DNA from: Blumeriella jaapii
Taxonomy: Eukaryota; Ascomycota; Leotiomycetes; Helotiales; Drepanopezizaceae
Length of the DNA: 64,000 bases
Assembly: GCA_009599575.1 (NCBI GenBank)
Contig: VWND01000004.1
Span: 62,001 to 126,000 of the forward strand
Direction of reading: 5' to 3'
Part shown: piece by piece, positions 12,500-25,283 of the stretch
Position numbering within the stretch: position 1 is the first letter of the stretch
Layout: the number at the start of each line of letters is the position of its first letter
The notes under the pieces: generated by a model
Told to the model about the DNA's origin: nothing
Databases searched by the model: none
The model's input: the letters and a program-made list of their open reading frames with translations, nothing else
Made by a program: the position numbers and the translations under genes

Positions 12500-13015
12500 T
12501 TTTTTATCTGGCTGAAAGTTAAAAGCTATACTAAGTTTAATAACGAAGCCGTTATCGCTATTTTACGCGAAGCTTTTTATTTTAATATAATTATTTGTTT
12601 ATCGTATATTAATTCTTTTGATTTAAAAACCGATTTTATTAGTTTTTGCGCTTAGATGCGCGAAACCGATACCGTTTTTCGATAATTGAATTTTAATTAT
12701 TATAAAACCGGAAGCCGTAATACGAAAATCATTTTTTCCGTTTTTATATTTAAAACTGCTATTACGATTATTATTTAAAGCGATTTTATAGATTTCAGCG
12801 CTATTTAAATCAAAACAATTATATAGACCGCAGCCGATATAGCCAAAAACAAACGCTTAATAAATAATGCCGAAAAGTTAGCTCGCCGAATCTATCTTTT
12901 TGCTAATAACTTTTGCTTTTGGTATGCTAGCGATAAACACCGCGCTGCTGATTGCTTCGATTTTCTTTGAATTAAAAAAGCTAAAGCCGAGGCAAAAAAG
13001 TCGGGAAACTAACTG
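12500..13015 (+). pseudogene. Element D gag with zinc-knuckle remnant
   Basis: The frame runs through segments such as RLINNAEKLARRIYLFANN and ends in CFWYASDKHRAADCF, a CCHC knuckle (C-x2-C-x4-H-x4-C) whose second cysteine has become tyrosine. A short lysine-rich tail follows to the end of gag. Several RIP-type stops interrupt it. The real start is not identifiable. Confidence 0.65.
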
Positions 13016-13129
13016 TTTTTGATAATTATTATTATTAAAAACTTTTGAAAAATGGATTGGAAATATTTGCTTTAAACGGCGTTCCGAAATTATATTTAGT
13101 ATTGCTTTGTATTATAATTATTAATAATA

Positions 13130-16100
13130 TATATATTAAAACTTACTTTTTAAACGATTCCGGAGCTACCGATAATTTTATTAATTATTCTTTCGTATAA
13201 TACTACGAATTAACTTTTGTTTTATTTACCAACCCACGTAAACTTACCGTAGTTAACAAACGTTTTTTTACCTACGGCGACGTTACTTATTAAGTTTTTT
13301 TTCAAATTAATATCGCCCGCTATATCGAACGAATTACAGCTTTTATTATAATACTAGGGAAATACGATTTTATTTTAAGCAAATTTTAGCTTAAAATATA
13401 TAACTCTTATATTAATTGGATTACGAATACTTTTTGCTTTAATTTAGATTTTTGCCGTTCCAATTGTTTATTTTAAAACTTTTATTAATTGGCTGTTTTA
13501 GGTTTAGTTTAAAAACGCCATTTTTACAAGTTAATCGTTTAATCAGCTTTTTTTCGCCGTACAAAAGCTGCTGCTTTTAATATTCTATTCTTTCAGCCCG
13601 AAGTCGAGGTATTTTCAGTTTTATTATACGAAATCGACCAACGTTTATAAAAACTCGACGTTATAATCGAAAACGACCTTAATTTTGCATTATTAAAAAT
13701 AGATCAGTTACGACGAGAACTTTTTTAAGCTGAACGATAATATTTATCAGCTGAATTTTATTTCGCTAAAGCTTTTTTAGAAAATATTCGTTTGGCTTTT
13801 TAAACCAAACCGTTAATCGATTTCCGAATAAAATTCTTTTAATATTACTATTATTACTTGGCCGCTTTCGATTTTATTAAAATTGATAAATTTGCGCTTT
13901 ATAAAAAAAGCGTTAATTATACGATAAAATTCCGTTTTAGCGCAATATTTTTATACGGTTTTTTATATAATATATTAGTTAACGAATTTTAAGTTTTACG
14001 CAAGTTTCTGAAAGAAAATCTCGAAAAAGGCTGGATTCGAGCTAGCTTTTTTTCCGCCGCTTTTTCAATTTTATTTGCGAAAAAGCCAGGAGGCGGATTA
14101 CGTTTTTGTGTCGATTATAAGGTTTTTAACGTTATAATAATTAAAAACCGGTATTTTTTGCTATTAGTTTAAAAAACATTTTTTCGATTAAGCAAAGCGA
14201 AGTTTTATATTAAATTTAACGTTTTTGCCGCTTTTAACAAAATTCGTATAAAAAAGGGCTATAAATGGCTTATTGCGTTTAATACGAGATACGGTTTATT
14301 CGAATCGTTGGTTATGCTTTTCGGTTTATGCAACGCCTTTGCCATTTTTTAATTTCGCATAAACGATATTTTACGATTTTATTTAAATATTTTTTGCATA
14401 GCTTATATAAACGATATTTTAGTTTATTTAAACGATTTTTAAAAATATAAAAAATACGTTAACTTCGTTTTTTAAGCTTTTTTCGACGCTGGCCTGCAAT
14501 TAAATATAAAAAAATACGAATTTAAAATTTAAAAAATCGTTTATCTAAGGATAATTATTTTTATTATTAAAATCAAAATAAACCTTAAAAAGTTGGAAGC
14601 TATTACTAGCTGAAATCTTTCTTTTAACGTTAAAAACGTATAAGCGTTTTTAAGCTTTGCAAATTTCTACCGACGTTTTATTAAAAGTTTTTTTCGTATC
14701 GTTATCCTTTTGGTAAATCTGACGAAAAAAAATATTAAATAGGATTTTAATAATAATTGTATTAAGGCCTTCGAATTTCTTAAATCAGCTTTTATTATTG
14801 CATTTATACTATTTTATTTTAATTTTAATAAAAAGATTTTCGTTAAAACCGACGTTTTTGACTACGTTTTTTCAGGAATTCTTTTTTAAAAAAACGATAT
14901 AAAAATATTTTATTTAATCGCGTTTATATTAAAAAAGTTCGATTCAGCCGAATGCAATTACGAAATTTATAACAAAAAACTTTTCGTTATTATACGTTGC
15001 TTCGAAAATTAGCGAGCCGAATTATAAAAAGCTGCCTATTTAATTCGTATACTTACAAATTATCGAAATTTAAAATATTTCATAATAATTAAACAATTTA
15101 ATCGACGTCAAATACGATAAAGCGAGTTTTTAGCTGGTTTTGATTTTGTAATTATTTTTAGATTTGAAAAACAAAATAGTAAACCTGACTTTTTGACCCG
15201 ACGTTTTTAAAACTTTTCTTAAAATTTTTCAGACGAAAAAATCCAGTTCCAAAACTAAGCTTTTTTTAAAAAACATTATTTAATTAAAGTCTTAAACGCC
15301 TTTTTAGCTTTGCTAAAATTAATATTCGAAACGGACGACGAGAAGCTTTTACGACTTTTGAATAAATACTATTTTATTAATAAGCTGTGGATCGCTATTA
15401 AAAAAAAAATGCTTAAACCAAAAGGTATTCCGAAATCTAAAACGTTATAATTTTTTGAATACGCTATACGCAATAATAAATTATATTTCCGAAACCGATT
15501 TTACGTTTTCGATACACCGAATTTAAACGTTTATTCGTATCTGGCTTTTACAAATGGCCCATGATTTAATAGAAACAGGCCATTTTAGCAAAAACAAGTT
15601 TTACGAAATTATTAATAAAAATTATTATTGGCTATTAGTTTCCGAGAATTGCAAAAAATTTATTCGCAATTGCAACGGCTGCTTTCGTAATACAGATATT
15701 AATCAACGTTATGAAAAACTTTTCAAACTTTTATTTATTTTTTTACGCCGTTGAAACTATATATCGGTCGATTTTATAAGCTTTTTTCTAATAAAAAAGC
15801 ATAAAAGTCGAAATAATTTAATTATAATAATAATTTGTCGCTTTATTAAAAAACGATATTACACAGCTTGTTATACAATTATAAAAGCGACAGATTTAGC
15901 CAAATTGTTTTGCAAAAATATTTGGCGTTTATATGGTTTTCCCGATTTTATAGTTTCAGACCGAGGTTTTTTGTTTGTTTTATAGTTTTGAAAAATTATT
16001 AATCACCGTTTCGGAACTAATATTACGCTATTTACCAGCTTTTATTCCGAAACAAACGGCCAAACCGAAAACGCGAACGCTTATTTATTATTTTACTTAA

Positions 16101-17150
16101 GATAATTCGTCGAATACGCTTAAAGAGATTAAAAAGATTGATTTTTTTTAGCTGAATTCGCAGCGAATAACGCTGTAAATGCTTTCACCGGAGTTTTTTT
16201 TTTTTACGCTAACAAAGGTTTTCATTTCCGAATAAGCTTTTTTTTACCTAAGTTTATTTTAGGTTTTATTTTACGTATTTTGCGAATAGCAAATACGAAA
16301 GAAAACGATTTCGCCGACAAAATAAAAAAGTTAAAATTATTTTTACGTACAAATTTGATTTTAGCGTTGGCCGACCAAAAACATTATTTTAATTAACAAC
16401 GCCAATCAGCTTTTGTTTACAAAATTGAAAATATCGTGTTTTTTAATAGACGTAATGTAATTTCCATCAAACCAATCAAAAAACTAAATAATAAATTCTA
16501 CGGTTTTTATAAAATCGCCGAAGTTCTAGGCTTTTACAATTACAAACTGAAATTACTTTTCGAATAAAAACTATTATATTTTGTTTTTTATACCAATTTG
16601 CTTAAACCTGCCTACAACGACTTTTTTCCAGGGCAAAAAAACTCTTTTTTTCCATTTGTTTTTATCGACGCAAACGGAAGCTTGCTATGGATTATAAACG
16701 CTATTTTTAATTTTAAACGAAACTTTAATTTTTTTTATTTAATACAATAGCGTGGCTACAACGCCGAAGATTAGTTTTAGAAATTATTAGAAAACGTTGT
16801 CAACGCATATAATTTTATAGCAGAATTCGCTATTCGTTTTTTTTAAAAGTTTTATCCGACCAAATCAAAACTGGCTAAAACTAAAATTGCTAACAGGAAA
16901 TATATTAAATCGATAAATAACGAAAATAAGTTTTTATTATTAAAAAAAGCTTTTACAATTGTTATCAAATACAAAACGATTATTATTAATTTTTTTTTTA
17001 TTGCAAGGACACCAGTTGTTTTGCTTCCGAAATTAGAGAAGCCTGCTTTTTTTTTTTTTTTTTATTCCAGCCGAACTTCGCATTTGTTTACAAATACGCT
17101 TTGCGAACGAAGCTCGATTTATAGAAGTAGATTCCGACGACGAAGAAATT
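13130..17150 (+). pseudogene. Element D pol with chromodomain-like C-terminus
   Basis: Protease: NDSGATDNFIN near 13.16 kb, with an intact D-S-G triad. RT: KKPGGGLRFCVDYKVFN near 14.08 kb and the catalytic box AYINDILVY near 14.40 kb (Y-x-D-D with the first D changed to N). RNase H: FVKTDVFDYVFSGILF near 14.85 kb and [12 protein letters not shown]. Integrase: H-H-C-C zinc region at 15.55-15.70 kb (RNCNGC), core with VSDRGFLFVL and TNGQTENANAYL near 15.95-16.09 kb. A C-terminal segment near 16.68-16.86 kb with IQ.RGYNAED and a final FYP resembles a chromodomain (W-K-G-Y-x-x-x-x-D/E). Confidence 0.85.
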
Positions 17151-17178
17151 AAATGAAAAAATGGGAAAAAAAATCATA

Positions 17179-17352
17179 TGTAAAGGGATGAAACGTTAGT
17201 TCGTTGATTACGAAATCCGAAGGTTACGTTGTTATCACGTAATATCGGAGCCCGCATATATTATATCTTAGATTTCGCAACATTTTTAATTTAGAACCTC
17301 GTAGTTAATGCAATTCATTTACGAACCTTCTGCTCGTTCGCACCCCTTGACA
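17179..17352 (+). repeat. Element D 3' LTR
   Basis: 174 bp, starting TGTAAAGGG and ending CCCCTTGACA, so the termini form a near-perfect inverted repeat. An A/G-rich tract just upstream is the likely polypurine primer. The partner LTR is not in the window. Confidence 0.8.
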
Positions 17353-19171
17353 TAAAACGATATTATAAAACGTGATAAAAACTTTAATTAATTAAAGCAA
17401 ATTTACGATATTATGCGAAGCGCGAAAAGGTCGAATTTTATTCGCGGTGCTAATTTCGATGGCGACGCTAATAAAATATAAAAAATTATATTATTTTTTC
17501 AGGCTGCCGATTTTTTTTTTATTATTTTTTTTTTTTTTTTTTTTCGTTAAAACAGCTTTTTCGTTTTACGAAAAACAGTTATATTAAAAACCGAAAAAAG
17601 GTTTTCGCCGCGATAGCTTTTCAGTTTAATATAATCGATAATTTAAACAAACCATTTTTTGAATTTTTTAAACGATCAGTTCGAAAACGAGTTTTTTAAT
17701 TTACTGCTTATTCAATTTCTATTTGCCAAATTATTGCATACGCTTTTAAGTTGATTTTTAAAAAAAAAGCAGTTGAAATGTTTTTAACTTTTTTATACGA
17801 AATCGACAAAATACTAAACGATTTTACGTATAACATTTTTTTTAAAATCTAATTTCACAGTTTTTTCGAACGTTTTAAAATTAACGAAATATCGATTTCG
17901 ACTTTTTCAATTAACTTAGCAAAACTAATTTCGAATGAATTTTTTTTCGAATTTTTTTTTCCGAAATATAAAGATTTCGAATACGTGTTTTTTAAAGCCG
18001 TTAATAACGAGCTAGCTTTTTACCGGCTTTACGATTATAAAATCGAGCTTATTGTAAATGAAAAAAAGCTGAAATATACTTTTTTGTATAAAATATCGAT
18101 TTCAAAGCTCGAAATTGTCAAAACTTATTTGTAAAATAATTTTAATAAAAGTTTTATCGAATTTTTTACCGCTTTTTTCGCTGTTTTAATGCTTTTCGCT
18201 AAAAAACCCGACGGTTTATTGCGTTTTTGTATCGATTATCGAGTTTTTAATAACGTTATTCGTAAGAATCGCTATCTTTTTTTTTTATCGATAAGACTTT
18301 TGTTCGTTTTTCGAAAATACGAATTTTTACGAAGCTCGATATTCGATAAGCTTTTTATAAAATTCGAATGGATTTCGCCAGTAAAAAACTGACGACGTTT
18401 CGTACGCGTTACGGCGCTTATAAATGCAAAATGCTATTTTTTGGCTTTATTAATAGATTCGTAATTTATTAACGTTATATAAACGACGTTTTTTTCGATT
18501 ATTTGAACGATTTTTGTATTATATATTTGGATAATATTTTTATTTATTCGTCCGATTTTTTAAAACACGTTATATACGTTCGCAAAATGCTTTAAAAGCT
18601 CGTTGACGCTGAATTACAAATCGATATTCGGAAATTTAAATTCAACGTTATTCGAATCCGTTATTTAAGCTTTATTATTTCGATTAAAAGCCTAGAAGTA
18701 AACTTAAAAAAAGTTTTCGTGGTCGTTTATTAAAAGCTTTTTATTATTGTAAAAAGTGTATAAAGTTTTTTTGGTTTTTGTAATTTTTATCGACGTTATT
18801 CGAAATTACGGTATAATTGCAAAGCTTTTGGTTTATTTAATTAAAGCTAACGTTTTTTACAATTTTATTTTTAAATATCAGAAGAGTTTCGACCTTTTTA
18901 TATTAGCTTTTATTATTGCATCAGTTTTATAATATTACAAACAAGACTTTTTTTGTATATTGGAAACTGACGCTTTAAACGGCGTAATAGCTTTTGTGCT
19001 TTCGCAGTTTTATAGCGACGATTAGCTTTCAATCGTTTATTTTAGCAAAATTATGGTTTTCGCAAAGTTAAACTACGTCGTATACGATAAAAAAATACTT
19101 ATAATCGTAAGATTTTTAAGCAATTTTCGTATTAAATTAATTAGCTTAATTTATTAGATTAAAATAATTAT
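17353..19171 (+). mobile_element. Element B1, middle part (RT and RNase H remnants)
   Basis: Homologous to about 29114-30945 of the complete B copy and continued at 38615 after the insertion of E. It carries RT motifs KKPDGLLRFCIDYRVFN near 18.21 kb, then a Y-x-D-D box changed to YLDN (near 18.53 kb), and RNase H LETDALNGVIAFVLSQFY near 18.96 kb. The left boundary is the 3' LTR of D; the rest of B1 should lie left of the window. Confidence 0.85.
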
Positions 19172-19437
19172 TGTAAAACGGTGATACCTTGTATTAATAG
19201 GAGGTGGTAGTTTTAGCTATGGTCGAGGCATAAACCCTTCCGAGACCCCCTGCCACTGACTACCTTTAACAAATATAAAAGCAAAGCGTCCCTTTAAATA
19301 GTACTATAGGCACGCAGTCTAATTCATACCTTTATTTTTTTTTTTTTTCTTTTTTCAGTTTTTTCTAAGAATTCCCTAGACTATTTTACCCACCGATATA
19401 TAGCCGTATTAATCTGGTTTTCCTACCTATTTTTACA
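19172..19437 (+). repeat. Element E 5' LTR
   Basis: 266 bp, TGTAAAAC...TTTTACA, with perfect 7-bp inverted ends. It is less mutated than the 3' copy. It has a TATA-like ATATAAAAGC followed by a long T tract. Confidence 0.9.
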
Positions 19438-20179
19438 TTTAATAATCTACGTAAAAATTCAAACTTCGATATTTCGTTTTTATATACTCGCCGATGCATT
19501 TTTTAAATTTATAATTAAAATCGACTTCGATATTTCGCTATTACGACTTAAAAAACCTTTTATATAATATTATTCGCAGCTGCATTATATAAAAAACTTC
19601 TAATAGCTTCCCCTATTTTACGCACAATTATTAAACTATAAAAATGCAATATATTTCAGAAACGTCTGAAATTACGGTTAAGCAATCCTAAACCGTGCGA
19701 AATTCAAAACGCGAAAATCGCTTTTTTGTTTAAAAATAACAAATCGAATATTAATTTATACGCTTCGACCGCTGCGCTCGGCCCTTCTAAACTAAATTTT
19801 TTTTGATTAAACGCTTAGCGAAAATTTAATCTTCTGATTTTACGCTTTGTAATTATAATAATTATAATTTGCGGTTTTTTATTAAAAATAATAAAAAAAT
19901 AGCTGTACGTGCATTAGTCTAAGCCACGGAATATCGAAACCGTAAATCATACAGCAATATTATATTAATTCAATTAATCTATCAAAAAACAAATTTTTTA
20001 ATACATTACTCAAATATCTAAACGCAATTTTATTTTATTTAATTCCTTCAGAAAACACAGAAACCTTTTTAATAGCTTTTTTATTAAAAACGATTTTTTT
20101 CATATTAAAAACCTTTAATCTGCAATTCCAGAAAATATTTATTTATTTAATTCAAACCTTACTAATATTTTCGCTAATA

Positions 20180-21450
20180 TTATAAACAACGACGCTTTTC
20201 GTTTTTTTATGCGAAGCCGCATGCCTTTTTCTGGCTTTTTTAATACACTTTTATTTAATAGCGCCAATATTACCGACTTTATCGAAAAATATAAAAAAAC
20301 TTATAAAAATTTCGAAATTTTTAAAACTAAAATATTCGATAAACTTTTTCGCTCTTATAACCCAACTATCAAAAATATTATTAAATCGATAAATAAATAA
20401 AAAGCTATTAAAACTCGAAACTGGCGTAAATTAATTAAAATCTTAAAATCGGAATTCCGAAACTACGATCGCTAGCAAATTCGCGATATTATCGCTTTTT
20501 TTAAACAATTTATTATAACAATTCGCTAAATTAAAAAACTTAAAACTTATTATCGTATTTATACGAAAGTTTTTAACGTTTTTGTTAATAAAAAAGTCTT
20601 AAGCGAAATTAAGCAAAAAAAATTGTTTTTACTTAGCTTTTCAACTAGCATTCGTAACAAAACCATTAAACATTTTAAAATTAGTAAACAAAACTCTAAA
20701 ACCTTCGATTAATATTTCAAATTTATAAAATTCGTTTTTAAACAAAATCAAAGCGAACGTACTATCGAAGCCATAAACCAAAAAAAATCTTCCTTTTTTA
20801 CTTACAAAAAAAACGTAAAAGCTTTAATGCAAAAATATGCCCAATTATTAAAAGTTACCGAAATCGCTAAAAAACAATTAATTATTATATTATTTAATCG
20901 TTTTGCAAAACTTATTAATTTGGAAAAACTTAACAAAAATATCGAAACTTTCGTATTAAAATTTACCGATATTAAAATTCAAAAACTTTAAAACAAAATC
21001 GAAAATTTTATATAATAGCAGAAAAAAATTTTTTACGTTAATTCGGATAATAAAAACGATTAAAATAACTTTTATAATAATTATTCCTTTTAAAATACGC
21101 GAAGCGATTAACTTCGCCAAGCTACCGTAAAAATAATAGCTGTCCAATAGCAACCTTTTCGTGCTAGCGATCAAAATCAGCGAAATACTAATTATAATAA
21201 CGATTATAAAAAAAAAAAAAAAAACCAACGCGAAAACCAAAATCGCGGTTATTAAAATAATAAAAGTAATTATTAAAACAAATCTCGTAGTTTTAAATAT
21301 AAATTTTATAATAACAAAAAAATTTATTGCGAAAAACCTTATATTCGCTTTAAATGCAAAACATTTAATTTCTGCGTAAATAATAATATTTGCTATATTA
21401 ATAAATACAAAGCGATTTGCTTCGGCCCGACGAAAGCAGAAATAAACCTT
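20180..21450 (+). pseudogene. Element E gag with zinc-knuckle remnant
   Basis: A long frame with few, RIP-type stops runs from about 20.2 kb. It contains FSGFFNTLLFNSANITDFIE, a charged mid-section (NWRKLIKILKSEFRNYD) and a C-terminal portion with QLLKVTEIAKKQ. Near 21.3 kb a remnant YCEKPYIRFKC corresponds to a CCHC knuckle (C-x2-C-x4-H-x4-C) with first Cys and His altered. This arrangement matches the gag of the fungal Gypsy lineage indicated by the E pol. Dead copy. Confidence 0.7.
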
Positions 21451-22299
21451 TTTAATAAAACTAAAAACCAAAGCTGATTAAACATTATTCGCTTAAAAAT
21501 AAAAAGTACGAAATAAAACGATTGTTTGAAAAACAAAAAAAATGCAAAAACGATTTTTATTAATAAAAAAAAAAAATTTTAAAAAACGTATTAATTAAAA
21601 AAAAAACCCTTATTCCAAGCGTAAATAAAATTCAAATATATAAATAAAAAACAAATGCATATATTATTAATATAATTATCGCATTTGCAAATATTATAAT
21701 TGCATAATTAAGCCAGCGAATTATAAAAAAGCAAAATGCTTCTATTTTATTCGCCAAACCAACTAATATAAAAAAAAACGTTAAAATCGAAAAAAAAAAA
21801 GATTTCAAAATTCGAAAAAAAATCGATAAAACTATTAAAAAAACGCTTATAATAAAAAAAATTAACAACGATATAAAAAATATCGATACCGATACACCGG
21901 TTTAAATCATTTAGAAAATACCAGTTTTTAAGCGCTTACTATTAATGCGAAGCGAAAAATAAATCGATAAATATATTAGCTTCGAAGCCGTCGACGAAAC
22001 TATTAAAAAAATTATAAAACAAAAAATCGAATTGAAATTCAGCGATTTATTTAATATAAAAAAGAAATTCGACAAAATTATTAATAAACAAATTTCTATA
22101 TTAAAAAAAAACGAAAAAATTAAAATCATTCGAAAAAAAAACGATTTTAAATTAAAAAAAAAACCAAAAAAAAATTTATAATACCGCAATTAATTTAACC
22201 GATAAAAAAAAATCCTCGAAAAAAATTAGCTTTTTAGCTTTCGTTATAAAAACCCAAAAGTCAAAACGACGAAACTATTTTTACACGGCTATAAAAGCG

Positions 22300-23622
22300 C
22301 CAAAAATAAAAACAATGCTTAAGAAAAATACGACCGCTTTCGCTTTATTCGATAATAAAGCAAAAATTAATTGCATAAACCAAAAAACAGCCGAAATTAA
22401 TAATATCCCGATTATCACCGACAAACGTATAATTTACACGACCGTTAATAAAAATATTATTAAATTTAATAAAATTATACGAAATATTAAAATCGACGTT
22501 AAAAATATTATTATTTATAAAAACTTTTTAATAATAAAAAAATACCTTTATTCTATTATTTTTAAAATGCTTTAAATCCTGGAAAGTTTCGTTAATTTTA
22601 AATATATTAAAAACGGTCAAATAAAAGCTTTTTTTTAAAACTAAAACCGATTTTTTCAAAGCCAAATCATCGTCGCCAACGATAAAATCTTTTTAATCGA
22701 CGTTATCGGAAAACAAATAGCCGGCTTTAGTTTCAAAACAAACGCTGAATTATAATAAAACCTGGAAAATACTCGGCTAAAAGCACTTACGTCGCCAATC
22801 GAAATAGCACCGCGAATAAAATTAACTAATATTAATATTTTTAATTATCAATTCGAAAATAAAAATTCCGAAAATTTCGTTTTCGTATTAAATAAACCCG
22901 ACCTATACATTTTACCTTTTTATATTAATATCAACATTTTTTACAAACGCAAAACTAATAAAATACGACCCGTAAATTTAACGAATTCGATAAAAATATT
23001 TCCGGAAAAATAAACGATTAATTTGAAAAAATAAAATAATAAAACCATTTTAATCAATTATTAGCGAATTCGAAAAACTTATCACCGGCCGATTTTCCAG
23101 CCTATTATCTGGCAGCCGATTTATAAAAAAACGATTTAATAACCTAGCAATCGGAACCTAATTCCTATTAAAAAAAAAAAAGTTTTATACGAAATCCTAC
23201 GCAACCGAAAAAAAACTATAGCTTTCGATTTTACCGAAATAAGCCAATTTAATTTTAACGTTACGTTTTATATCGATATTAAAACCGTGCTTTACGAAAC
23301 CTGGCAAAAAAAAACCTTTTTAATTTCTAAAGCTTTTTAAAATAAAATAATCGAAATACTAAAAAAACAAATCAAACAAAAAATCTTCGAATTTTGCTAC
23401 GATTTATATAAAAACAAATAATTTATCGTTGCGAAAAAAAAAAAAAGCATTTACAAACTTATTATCGCAATCGTCGAAATAAATAAAATAACGATACGAA
23501 ACGCTAACGTGTTATTTAATATCGATTAATTTTCAAATAAATTCGCAAAACTAACGATCGCTTTTTTTTTCGATTTGTTTTTAAGCTACGACCATTTAAT
23601 ACTTAATCTACGATTTCGAAAT
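22300..23622 (+). pseudogene. Element E pol, part 1 (protease and start of RT), cut by F
   Basis: The protease region begins with ALFDNKAKINCINQKTAEI near 22.34 kb, where DNKA stands for D-S-G-A after G-to-A changes, followed by the expected NNIPI. The linker leads into early RT (FTEISQFNFNVTFYIDIKT near 23.23 kb). Element F interrupts the frame at 23627. The frame resumes after 25458. Confidence 0.72.
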
Positions 23623-23627
23623 ATAAC

Positions 23628-23797
23628 TGTGACGAACCTCATATATTTCCCTTAAGATACAGACAGAGAGCTGAAAGGAAGGAAGCTCGGGGCGAACTAT
23701 ATACACAGTAGAACCCCCTGCCCCTGGCGCTACGCCAGAACTGTAACGGAAGGCTGAACAGCCGAAAGCCGAACAGCCGAATGGCCGGGCCGTTACA
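23628..23797 (-). repeat. Element F 3' LTR
   Basis: 170 bp, TGTAACGG...CGTCACA on the minus strand. It has a TATA-like TGTATATAG followed by GTTCGCCCCGAGC, an arrangement also seen in the A-family LTRs. The polypurine tract (plus-strand run of C, 23801-23808) abuts it. Confidence 0.93.
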
Positions 23798-24329
23798 CTA
23801 CCCCCCCCTCCGAAAAAAGCTGGCCTCCAGCTGACTGTACAGAAAATTATACCGAAGGTTCGGCACACCGAAATAAAACGAACGAACGACTGCAATTGCA
23901 ATCAAAGAATAAAGGAGTGTAAAAATAAAAGAAAACCACTACTGAAAACCCCACTCCGAACCGTCCGAAAACTCCTCTGCCAGCGCAGCCTGAATTTCAG
24001 CCTGAATTTCAGCCTGATCCTTTTGGCCGAACAAACCTATTGCAGCCAATTGCTTGCTTTTCAGAACCTTCAAGCAATGGCGGGTCTGAAATTGGTGCAA
24101 CTGATTGTACGGTCCCAAGCCTCTCTTTAAGCTATCGACGAAGTAAAAGCCTTAGGCAGAACTGGGTCCTTTTGCTTTAGAATTGAAGTTTCATACATGT
24201 TGAATGCTTCTGAAACCTCAATTGCTTCTAGCTTATCGATACGTTCGAGTTTTTCTCGTTCGCGCTTCTCGATTTGCGTAATTTTCATAGGGTCGCCAGC
24301 GTCGTAACGTCAGCCGGCGGGTCGGTGTA

Positions 24330-24825
24330 TTCGTACGCATACCGATTATCCTAGAAAGGTCGCGAGGGCGTTCCGAGGGAAGCTAAGGCCGGGCTGGCCC
24401 GAATTGAAGAAAAAGGACCGAAATTGACAGGGCCGAATTGAAAGGCCGAATTGACTGGAAGGGCCGAATTGACTAAGCCGAAAACTCGAACCAATTGAAC
24501 GTTGCAAAAGTGCAATATGCAACCTTGATGATAAATAAATCCATATGACCCCGGAATAGCCTTTTCATCGGATCGGCTAAACCAATCCGAAAGGTCGATT
24601 CGTACTTAAACTTCGAATGAAGGGTAATAAGGTTTGACTGGATTTTCAGGCTCCACCGAAATTGTCAGGTTCGGGTAAATACGGCCTGGGCCGACGATTT
24701 TCGGTAAGATCGCCGGTTCGGAGAAAGGTGAAAGATTTTCAAGCTGCTGCTCAAGTTCCAAGGTGCGTTGTTGTATTCGTAATTGAATAGAACTGGCAGA
24801 GCTGTTCAGAAAGTGGTGTAAACAT
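24330..24825 (-). pseudogene. Element F gag-like relic
   Basis: One minus-strand frame is open for about 70 codons (LELEQQLENLSPFSEPAI, then LPKIVGPGRIYPNLTI), crosses one TAA near 24607, and continues about 85 codons (YGFIYHQGCILHFCNVQLV). The segment resembles gag of fungal Gypsy elements but lacks a start codon, zinc knuckle and downstream polymerase. I take it as a deletion remnant, probably not translated into a functional protein. Confidence 0.45.
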
Positions 24826-25157
24826 AGCTATGACGTAGCTAGTCTAGAAACGAATGAATAATCGAAAAAAACAAAGGGGAGGTTGGCGCTGTAGTAGCTG
24901 TGGGGGTGCTTTTGGGTCGGAAGCACCAAGTTATCGGTGGGAGTAGTCGTATTGAAGTGTTGTAAAGGCGGTGCACGCTAGTATGGCGGTAGCGTACGAG
25001 AAGGTGCAATAATCGTAGTAGTAGAAGGTAGGTAAGTTGGTGGCGCAATTGATCGGAAGCGCCTGAAACAATAAATTTCGTGGTTTAGAATGGTGCGAGA
25101 GGTCGGATACACCGGAAACAATAAAATGGCGAGAGTTGTAGTCGATAAAAGGGGTCA

Positions 25158-25251
25158 ATGAACCAATAACCAATAATCAATAAATCAATGAGCCAATAAT
25201 CAATGAACCAATATCAATAAAGTCAATAATCAATAATCAATAATCAATAAT
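25158..25251. repeat. CAATAAT-type short tandem repeats in element F
   Basis: Degenerate iterations of CAATAA, CCAATAAT and CAATGAACC lie in the leader of F between the 5' LTR and the gag-like relic. Units vary from 6 to 12 bases and include several CCAAT boxes. Confidence 0.8.
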
Positions 25252-25283
25252 ACGACGTCACTCCGAACGAAGGGTCTGTATAG

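Larger units (their letters stand above)
12200..17352 (+). mobile_element. Element D: 5'-truncated Ty3/Gypsy chromovirus
   Basis: Gag, protease, RT, RNase H, integrase and a chromodomain-like C-terminus lie in order on the plus strand and end in an LTR. Its 5' LTR is missing because B2 adjoins at 12199, so the 5' end should lie left of the window. After its 3' LTR, B1 begins at a point internal to family B, so D most likely inserted into B1. RIP damage is milder than in B and E, and several catalytic motifs survive. Confidence 0.85.

Noticed and set aside
20956..21471. 171-codon hydrophobic minus-strand frame resembling a membrane protein
   Set aside because: It lies opposite the E gag frame; hydrophobic residues arise from reading A/T-rich codons antisense.
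25158..25251. CRISPR-like spaced repeats
   Set aside because: Units are 6-12 bases, degenerate and AT-rich inside a retrotransposon leader; this is a simple repeat in a eukaryote.
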